This document shows, piece by piece, positions 58,041 through 64,000 of a DNA stretch of 64,000 bases. Under the pieces are notes generated by a model. That model was not told where the DNA came from. It ran no database searches and worked only from the letters and a program-made list of their open reading frames with translations. The DNA comes from Candidatus Fimimorpha excrementavium. Lineage in GTDB: Bacteria; Bacillota; Clostridia; Lachnospirales; Lachnospiraceae. Location: assembly GCA_018710785.1 (NCBI GenBank), contig DVJD01000116.1:1-64000 (forward strand), read 5' to 3'. The translations under genes and the position numbers were made by a program. Every line of letters starts with the position of its first letter. Within the stretch, counting starts at the first letter, position 1.

Positions 58041-58108
58041 AGAAACAGCGACGCAGTAACCAAACAGGAATGGCCTGAGGGCCTCACAGAGTAGAAAAGA
58101 GGAAAAGA

Positions 58109-59296
58109 ATGGAGAAATTTAAACGGATATTTGTGGTGGTAATGGATTCCTTTGGTGCAGGAGGCGCGACGGATGCGGCCAAGTACGGCGATGAGGGCGC
58201 GGATACCATGGGACATATCGCAGAGTGCGTGGAACTTAAGATTCCAAATCTGCAGAAGCTGGGACTTTCCAATCTGCATCCGTTAAGGGGAGTGGAACCG
58301 GCGGCGCATCCCATGGGCTATTATACGACGCTTCAGGAGAGAAGTGTGGGGAAGGATACGATGACGGGCCACTGGGAGATGATGGGGCTTTATACGGAGA
58401 AGCCATTTATCACATTTACGGAAACCGGATTTCCTCCGGAGCTGATCCGGGAGCTGGAAAAGAGAACCGGCCATAAGGTCATCGGCAATAAGAGCGCCAG
58501 CGGTACGCAGATCCTGGATGAGCTGGGAGAAGAAGAAATCGCCACCGGGCACATGATTGTCTATACGTCGGCGGATTCGGTCCTTCAGATCTGCGGAAAT
58601 GAGGAGACCTTTGGCCTGGATGAACTGTACCGGTGCTGTGCCATCGCCAGGGAACTCACCATGAAGGATGAGTGGAAGGTGGGCCGCGTCATTGCCCGCC
58701 CCTATGTGGGAAAGAAGAGGGGAGAGTTTAAAAGAACCAGCAACCGCCACGATTATGCGGTAAAGCCATCCCATCCCACGGTGCTGAATCTGTTAAAAGA
58801 GGCAGGGTATGATGTGCGGTCCATCGGGAAGATCAATGACATTTTTTCCGGGGAGGGAATCACGGAGGCAGTAAAATCCAAAAGTTCCGTTCAGGGAATG
58901 GAGCAGACCATCGAGGCAGCCGAACAGGATTTCCACGGACTTTGTTTTGTCAATCTGGTGGATTTTGATGCGCTTTGGGGACACCGGAGGGATCCGAAGG
59001 GATACGGAGAAGAAATCATGCGGTTTGATGAAAAACTGGGGATTCTTCTGGAAAAACTTCGGGAGGACGATCTGCTGATCATCACAGCGGATCACGGCAA
59101 TGACCCCACATATAAGGGAACGGACCACACGAGGGAAAAGGTGCCGTTTCTGGCATACTCGAAAGCATTTACCCAATCGGGAGAACTGCCGGGGCAGGAT
59201 ACCTTCGGCGTCATCGGCGCCACGATTGCGGATAATTTTTCCGTTTCCATGTGTGACTATATGATAGGAAAATCCATTTTGGAAGCGCTGAAATAA
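58109..59296 (+). CDS. deoB: Phosphopentomutase
   Basis: 395 residues. It converts ribose-1-phosphate or deoxyribose-1-phosphate to the 5-phosphate in nucleoside salvage. The metal site is seen in [10 protein letters not shown] and in [21 protein letters not shown]; the phosphorylated threonine is in [11 protein letters not shown]. Start ATG 58109 follows AAAGAGGAAAAG. With apt next door this is a small purine-salvage pair transcribed outward from a shared control region. Confidence 0.98.
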   Translation: MEKFKRIFVVVMDSFGAGGATDAAKYGDEGADTMGHIAECVELKIPNLQKLGLSNLHPLRGVEPAAHPMGYYTTLQERSVGKDTMTGHWEMMGLYTEKPFITFTETGFPPELIRELEKRTGHKVIGNKSASGTQILDELGEEEIATGHMIVYTSADSVLQICGNEETFGLDELYRCCAIARELTMKDEWKVGRVIARPYVGKKRGEFKRTSNRHDYAVKPSHPTVLNLLKEAGYDVRSIGKINDIFSGEGITEAVKSKSSVQGMEQTIEAAEQDFHGLCFVNLVDFDALWGHRRDPKGYGEEIMRFDEKLGILLEKLREDDLLIITADHGNDPTYKGTDHTREKVPFLAYSKAFTQSGELPGQDTFGVIGATIADNFSVSMCDYMIGKSILEALK

Positions 59297-59347
59297 CATG
59301 ACAGCTGAAAAATGACAAGAAAAAATACTTGATGATTGAGGGAATGT

Positions 59348-61087
59348 ATGAAACTACTGAAGAAATTTATTCGATATTATCGGCCGTACCAGAAGGTGTT
59401 CTATCTGGATATGGTCTGCGCGCTGGTGATCAGTGCAGTGGATTTGGCGTTTCCGCAGATCCTGAACTATTTAAATGACACCTTGTTTGTATCGGACCGA
59501 CAGCAGATTCTAAACAGCCTGTTTTTCCTGGCAGTGGGCCTGATTGTGATGTACGCCGTGCGGGCAGTCTGCAAATATTACGTATCTGCCCAGGGACATA
59601 TCATGGGATCCCATATGGAGAGGGACATGAGACAGGATCTGTTTGATCAGTATGAGCGCCTCTCCTTCTCCTATTATGATAACAATAATACGGGGGAAAT
59701 GATGAGTAAGCTGGTCAGCGATTTGTTTGATATCGCCGAGTTTGCCCACCACGGACCGGAGAATATTTTCATTTCTCTGCTGAAAATCATCGGTTCATTT
59801 GTGCTGCTTTGCTGGATCAATGTACCTTTGACCATTCTGCTGATTCTGGTAACCCTGGTGATGCTTTTGTTTTCTCTGCGCCAGAATAAGAGAATGCAGG
59901 CCACCTTCATGGATAACCGGAGAAAAATCGCCGGAGTCAACGCAGCGCTTCAGGATACGCTGGCCGGTATTCGTGTGGTAAAATCCTTCACCAATGAAGA
60001 TGTGGAGAGGGAAAAATTTGCGGACAGCAATGAAAAATTTCTGCAGAGCAAAAAGGATAATTATAACTGCATGGGCCGTTTTCAGGGAGGGAATAATTTC
60101 TTCCAGGGAATGCTGTATGTGACCATCCTGGTGGGAGGCGGATTTTTCATCGCCAATGGAACCCTGGAACCCATCGCTCTGGCCACCTATGCCCTGTATA
60201 TTAATATTTTTATCACGCCCATCGAAGTGCTCGTGGAATTTACCGAGATGCTTCAGAAGGGATATTCCGGTTTCAAGCGGTTCAATGAAGTCATGGAGAC
60301 GGCTGTGGATATCAAAGATGAGCCGGGAAGCGTGGACTTAAAAGATGTCAAAGGCGTCATTGACTATAAGGATGTGAGCTTCAGTTATGACGGAGAGGAA
60401 ACGGTGCTGGATCACATCAATATTCACATCGATGCCGGGCGCTCCATCGCTTTGGTGGGACCCAGCGGCGGCGGCAAGACGACGATCTGCTCCCTGCTCC
60501 CCCGGTTTTATGATGTGAGCAGCGGAAGCATCCAGATCGATGGAAAAGATATCAGAGGGCTGACGTTAAAATCCCTCAGACAGGCCATCGGTATCGTGCA
60601 GCAGGATGTGTATCTGTTTTCCGGAAGCATACGGGACAATATCTCCTATGGCGACCGCAATGCCAGTGAGGAACAAATCATCGAGGCGGCGAAGAAGGCC
60701 AACATTCATGAATTTATCATGAGCCTTCCTGACGGCTATGACACGTATGTGGGAGAGCGGGGAACCCGCCTTTCCGGCGGACAGAAGCAGAGAATCTCCA
60801 TTGCCCGTATTTTCCTGAAAAATCCCAAAATTTTGATTTTGGATGAAGCCACCAGCGCCCTGGACAATGAAAGTGAGCGCCATATCCAGAAGAGTCTGGA
60901 AGAATTGGCCAAGAATCGTACCTGTATCACCATCGCCCACCGGCTTTCCACCATCCGCGGCGCCGATGAGATCATTGTCATCGGAGAAAAAGGTATCGAA
61001 GAGCGCGGAACCCACGAGGAATTGCTGAAGGAAAATAACATTTATGCCAGATATTACCGTCTGCAGTTTGAAGGCCTGGAAGAATGA
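59348..61087 (+). CDS. ABC exporter (single half-gene, probable homodimer)
   Basis: 579 residues. Six membrane helices, then an ATPase domain with normal motifs: GPSGGGKTT, LSGGQKQR, ILILDEATSALD and AHRLST. A single gene with complete motifs suggests a homodimer, of the lipid A/multidrug type. ATG 59348 follows GAGGGAATGT; the frame is open upstream to a TTG at 59336. The cargo is unknown. It precedes the GH2 gene by 87 bp. Confidence 0.93.
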   Translation: MKLLKKFIRYYRPYQKVFYLDMVCALVISAVDLAFPQILNYLNDTLFVSDRQQILNSLFFLAVGLIVMYAVRAVCKYYVSAQGHIMGSHMERDMRQDLFDQYERLSFSYYDNNNTGEMMSKLVSDLFDIAEFAHHGPENIFISLLKIIGSFVLLCWINVPLTILLILVTLVMLLFSLRQNKRMQATFMDNRRKIAGVNAALQDTLAGIRVVKSFTNEDVEREKFADSNEKFLQSKKDNYNCMGRFQGGNNFFQGMLYVTILVGGGFFIANGTLEPIALATYALYINIFITPIEVLVEFTEMLQKGYSGFKRFNEVMETAVDIKDEPGSVDLKDVKGVIDYKDVSFSYDGEETVLDHINIHIDAGRSIALVGPSGGGKTTICSLLPRFYDVSSGSIQIDGKDIRGLTLKSLRQAIGIVQQDVYLFSGSIRDNISYGDRNASEEQIIEAAKKANIHEFIMSLPDGYDTYVGERGTRLSGGQKQRISIARIFLKNPKILILDEATSALDNESERHIQKSLEELAKNRTCITIAHRLSTIRGADEIIVIGEKGIEERGTHEELLKENNIYARYYRLQFEGLEE

Positions 61088-61174
61088 TTACCAAAAGGGA
61101 GAGCCTGTGATAATGGCGGGGAATAAAATTCTGATATAAAAGCAAGCGGTTTGAAACGGAGGTTGACAGTCGAA

Positions 61175-63802
61175 ATGAATGCATTGGATTTAAGCGGAAG
61201 CTGGTATTATGAGACAGATGAGGCGGATATCGGCATCGCAGAAAACTATTATAATAAAACATTGGAAAAAGGCGGATTTGTTCTGCCCGGTTCCGCCTGC
61301 CAGAATCAGGTGGGCAAGAAGCAGGAATACTATGACACATTTTCCAGGGAGGCCATCCGGGCGCCGCGGGAAAAGTATGAATACATTGGGCCCCTTTGGC
61401 TGCAAAAGGAGATTGAAGTTCCGCAGGAAGCGGCGGGAAAAGCCATTTATTTTTCCATGGAACGGGTGAATGTGGCTTCGGATCTTTGGGTGGACGGGGA
61501 AAAAATCGGAAGACAGGTCATTGAACTGTCGGCTCCCCATACGTATGATCTGACCGGCCGCCTGGAGCCGGGTATCCATCGGATCACTCTCCGCCTGGAC
61601 AACCGGGATCTGGTCAGCCTGGACAACATGTCCAGCGGATACAGCATCGACACCCAGGGATACTGGAACGGAGCCATCGGCACGATCCGGCTTTGGTGGG
61701 AGGAAATCTGCCACATTGCATCCATTCAGATATATCCGGAGGAATCCGGCATCGCAGTCCATGTCACAGAGGCAAGCGATTGCCATTACGCCAAGCGTCG
61801 GTCGGCGGAACTGACGCTGACGGTGACGGACCCGGATGGAAAAGAGCTGGAGAGTAAAACCTATGCCAATGTGATGTTCAATTCCAGACAGGTGGAGCAT
61901 CTGCGGTATGGCATGGAGGCGATTCGATGGTGGGACGAGTTTTCGCCGGATCTTTACCGCCTTACGGTGACCATGCGGGTGGAAGGCCGTGTGACGGACC
62001 GAAAAACTCAGGTCTTTGGCATGAGGCTGATCCGATCCGAGGACGGAAAATTTTTGCTGAACGGAAAACAGATCTCTCTGCGGGGAACCACGGACTGTGC
62101 CATCCATCCGCTGACCGGATACCCGCCCATGGACCTGGAAACGTGGAAAAAGAAACTCTCCATCGTGAAAGAATATGGACTGAATTATGTGCGCTTCCAC
62201 GCGTGGTGTCCGCCGGAGAGCGCCTTTGCGGCAGCCGATGAACTGGGAGTGTATCTCTCTGTGGAAATGCCGTTCTGGCTGAATAAGGATGTCTGCCGTC
62301 TGGAGGCCGGGGATGATCCGATCCACAGAACGTACTTTACCCAGGAAGCCATCACCATATCGAAGACGTATGGGAATCACCCTTCCTTCCTGCTCTTTTC
62401 CAATGGGAATGAAATCATGGGAGATTTTGAGCTTCTGGAAGATATCACGGTGCTGATGAAAGGATACGATAAGAGAAGGCTGTATACCCTGACATCCAAT
62501 TTTGATCATCCGGTGGCTCCCTGCGAAGATTATTTCTGTGCCTTTGAGGCCGACGGTCACCGCACCAGGAATCAGACTCTGCAGGATCTGGTGGCGGAAA
62601 GCACCTGCCTGGATTTTAAAGAAGCCGTGGAGGCCATCCCCGTCCCGGTGGTCTCCTTTGAAGTGGGACAGTACTGCATATATCCGGATGTGGATCTGAT
62701 CCCGCGCTATACCGGAAACATGCTTCCTGTCAATTTGGACGTGATTCAAAAATCCATGGAAAAAAACGGGATCCGTTCCCGTCTGGATATGTATAAAAAG
62801 GCATCGGGAAAACTGGCGGCCAGACTGTACAAAGAAGATCTGGAAAGCGCGCTTCGCACCAGGAATCTTGGCGGAATCAGTCTCCTTGCGCTGACGGATT
62901 ACACAGGGCAGAGCACGGCCATGGTGGGAATCCTGGACGTATTCTGGGAGAGCAAAAAGATCCTGGAGCCGGAGGAATTTCGAAGATTCTGCGGCCCGGT
63001 GGTGCCTCTGTGGAAAGCAAAGCGGATCTTTTCCAACCGGGAGACGCTGGAGGCGGAGTTGGATCTGTATGATTTTGGCAAAGAACCCATCAGGGATCCG
63101 CTGTTTCATCTGGTGATCCGGGATGGGGATCGGATTTTCTATGAGACAGAGACCAAAGAGCGCCGGATCTCGATATCGCTTTCTTCCATTCAAAGGTCTG
63201 CCCTTCTCACTGTCACCCTTATGGTAGGGGAATACCGGAATGACTGGCGTATATTCGCTTTTGCGGAACCGGAAGAAAAGAAAGAACTGACCGTGCTTCG
63301 CGGAAATTCCCCGGAGCTGAAGGAAATGATCGAAAACGGGGGAAGAGCTCTGGTGGGAAAGGAAGGGCTGCACCATCCGATTCCGGGCAGTTTCGTCCCC
63401 GTCTTCTGGTCTCCGGTGCATTTTCCCACCTCCCAGCCCTGCGGCGCGCGGATTGATGCCGACCATGAAGCCCTGGCAGCCTTTCCCACGGATGACGGCC
63501 TGGACTTCCAGTGGAAATCTCTGATGGATCACTGTGAGGCGGCGGATATCGGTGGATTCGGCGAAGCCTTTCATCCCATTGTGGAGATGGTGCCGAATTT
63601 TGTGGACAATCGTCCAAGCACGCCTCTGTTTGCCGCAAAGGTTGGAAAAGCGGAGATTCTGTACTGCGGATTCGATCTGGACAGAGAGGATCCCGCCACC
63701 AAGCAGATGAGAGAAAGCCTGGCCGATTATCTGGCCCACGGTTCCTGGGAGAAGGAAGCGCAGGTGGAACCGGAGAAATTTCTGGAGCTGTTTCAGGCAT
63801 AG
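61175..63802 (+). CDS. GH2-family glycosidase of unknown specificity
   Basis: 875 residues, no signal peptide. The GH2 pattern is a jelly roll (YIGPLWLQKEIEVP, SMERVNVASDLWVDG), an immunoglobulin-like domain and a barrel with acid/base E413 in FSNGNEIMG and probable nucleophile E496 in SFEVGQYCIYPD. The C-terminal 200 residues form another beta-rich domain (FVPVFWSPVHFP, ILYCGFDLDRED). The barrel subtype differs from both GH2 enzymes earlier in the window, so galactosidase or mannosidase activity should not be assumed. The start is uncertain: ATG 61175 is 13 bases after GGAGG; TTG codons at 61151 and 61163 are alternatives. Confidence 0.88.
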   Translation: MNALDLSGSWYYETDEADIGIAENYYNKTLEKGGFVLPGSACQNQVGKKQEYYDTFSREAIRAPREKYEYIGPLWLQKEIEVPQEAAGKAIYFSMERVNVASDLWVDGEKIGRQVIELSAPHTYDLTGRLEPGIHRITLRLDNRDLVSLDNMSSGYSIDTQGYWNGAIGTIRLWWEEICHIASIQIYPEESGIAVHVTEASDCHYAKRRSAELTLTVTDPDGKELESKTYANVMFNSRQVEHLRYGMEAIRWWDEFSPDLYRLTVTMRVEGRVTDRKTQVFGMRLIRSEDGKFLLNGKQISLRGTTDCAIHPLTGYPPMDLETWKKKLSIVKEYGLNYVRFHAWCPPESAFAAADELGVYLSVEMPFWLNKDVCRLEAGDDPIHRTYFTQEAITISKTYGNHPSFLLFSNGNEIMGDFELLEDITVLMKGYDKRRLYTLTSNFDHPVAPCEDYFCAFEADGHRTRNQTLQDLVAESTCLDFKEAVEAIPVPVVSFEVGQYCIYPDVDLIPRYTGNMLPVNLDVIQKSMEKNGIRSRLDMYKKASGKLAARLYKEDLESALRTRNLGGISLLALTDYTGQSTAMVGILDVFWESKKILEPEEFRRFCGPVVPLWKAKRIFSNRETLEAELDLYDFGKEPIRDPLFHLVIRDGDRIFYETETKERRISISLSSIQRSALLTVTLMVGEYRNDWRIFAFAEPEEKKELTVLRGNSPELKEMIENGGRALVGKEGLHHPIPGSFVPVFWSPVHFPTSQPCGARIDADHEALAAFPTDDGLDFQWKSLMDHCEAADIGGFGEAFHPIVEMVPNFVDNRPSTPLFAAKVGKAEILYCGFDLDREDPATKQMRESLADYLAHGSWEKEAQVEPEKFLELFQA

Positions 63803-63820
63803 GAGGGAAGGAGCCCTCAA

Positions 63821-63886
63821 GACAAACGCATGAGTAAATAAATTGTGAACAAAATGGAAATCCGGACGGTCGGAGATAGCGAACCT
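63821..63886. repeat. 66-bp dispersed repeat, copy B
   Basis: Matches copy A at 57870-57935 at 60 of 66 positions. It starts 19 bp after the stop of the GH2 gene, in the same orientation as copy A. Sequence on both sides is unrelated to that around copy A. Confidence 0.9.
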
Positions 63887-64000
63887 TTCCCCTGTCGGGG
63901 CGCTTTCGCTCCGAAACATGAACGAACATAGACTACGGCATGCGAAAGTCTTTGCGTGTTCATGTTCAAAACGTAGCGGTACTAAGATTTTTCTGCGCCG
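63887..64000. other. Downstream hairpins at the window edge
   Basis: Short hairpin CCCC-TGT-CGGGG near 63891, and an imperfect palindrome in which ATGAACG and AGACT (about 63918-63937) pair with AGTCT and GTGTTCAT (about 63948-63964). No gene is seen up to the edge. Confidence 0.45.

Noticed and set aside
61190-63919. A 909-residue open frame on the minus strand
   Set aside because: It lies antisense to a GH2 gene with clear catalytic motifs, has no ribosome site, and its composition is that of a codon shadow.

Overview
The window looks like a chromosomal segment of an anaerobic, spore-forming gut Firmicute, most likely a Lachnospiraceae member (Blautia/Eisenbergiella-like; the genus cannot be fixed from sequence alone). 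The pointers are an intact sporulation sigma factor SigK, CodY, ScpA/ScpB, the order dprA-topA-codY-rpsB-tsf, the infC-rpmI-rplT operon, many consensus TTGACA-17-TATAAT promoters with strong AGGAGG-type ribosome binding sites, and heavy investment in glycan enzymes.

Layout. 1-356: the leader-distal end of a type I-C-like CRISPR array. 640-12114: a glycan locus with a large unassigned glycosidase-like protein whose natural start region carries a stop codon, a GH2 beta-mannosidase, a GNAT-like acyltransferase-domain protein, superoxide dismutase, a HIT protein, a GH112 galactoside phosphorylase and an aldo/keto reductase. 12148-13572: infC-rpmI-rplT behind a strong promoter and an attenuator. 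13587-14966: a terminator, a long palindromic element, tRNA-Arg, a TVP38-type membrane protein and tRNA-Asn. 15035-20511: a HAD phosphatase with a structured leader, a membrane-anchored hydrolase, an FtsW/SpoVE-type SEDS protein, an HD hydrolase, a 42-residue membrane protein and DAHP synthase. 20623-26120: D-Ala-D-Ala carboxypeptidase, a membrane phosphoesterase, scpA-scpB, sigK and a lipase-like hydrolase. 26246-28509: a radical-SAM plus DUF4130 DNA-repair pair behind two LexA-like boxes. 28652-38042: HAD, YfcE, ComM, DprA, TopA, CodY, S2 and EF-Ts. 38211-45784: MarR plus a heterodimeric ABC exporter, two acyltransferase-fold proteins and cysteine synthase. 45887-54980: a hexuronide locus (two AraC regulators, GPH symporter, GH2 enzyme, UxuA, UxuB). 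55080-63802: DUF3783, YaaA, Bcp, Apt, DeoB, an ABC exporter and a third GH2 enzyme. 63821 to the end: a copy of a 66-bp dispersed repeat and an imperfect hairpin.

How it fits together. There are three separate carbohydrate loci. The first combines hydrolysis (GH2 mannosidase and an unassigned barrel protein) with phosphorolysis (GH112, which yields galactose-1-phosphate without spending ATP). The second is a coherent uptake, cleavage and isomer-reduction-dehydration route for beta-glucuronides. The third is a lone GH2 enzyme behind an ABC exporter. Between them lie housekeeping genes for translation, DNA uptake and repair, chromosome segregation and cell-wall growth.

The most noteworthy unexplained signals are: the in-frame stop at codon 4 of the first glycosidase-like gene; LexA-like boxes around the promoter of the rSAM/DUF4130 pair; a family of palindromic 3'-end elements sharing 22 identical bases between two distant copies; a 66-bp repeat found twice; a hairpin that hides the SigK ribosome binding site; a candidate CodY box in front of codY; and structured leaders before the HAD, rpsB and apt genes.
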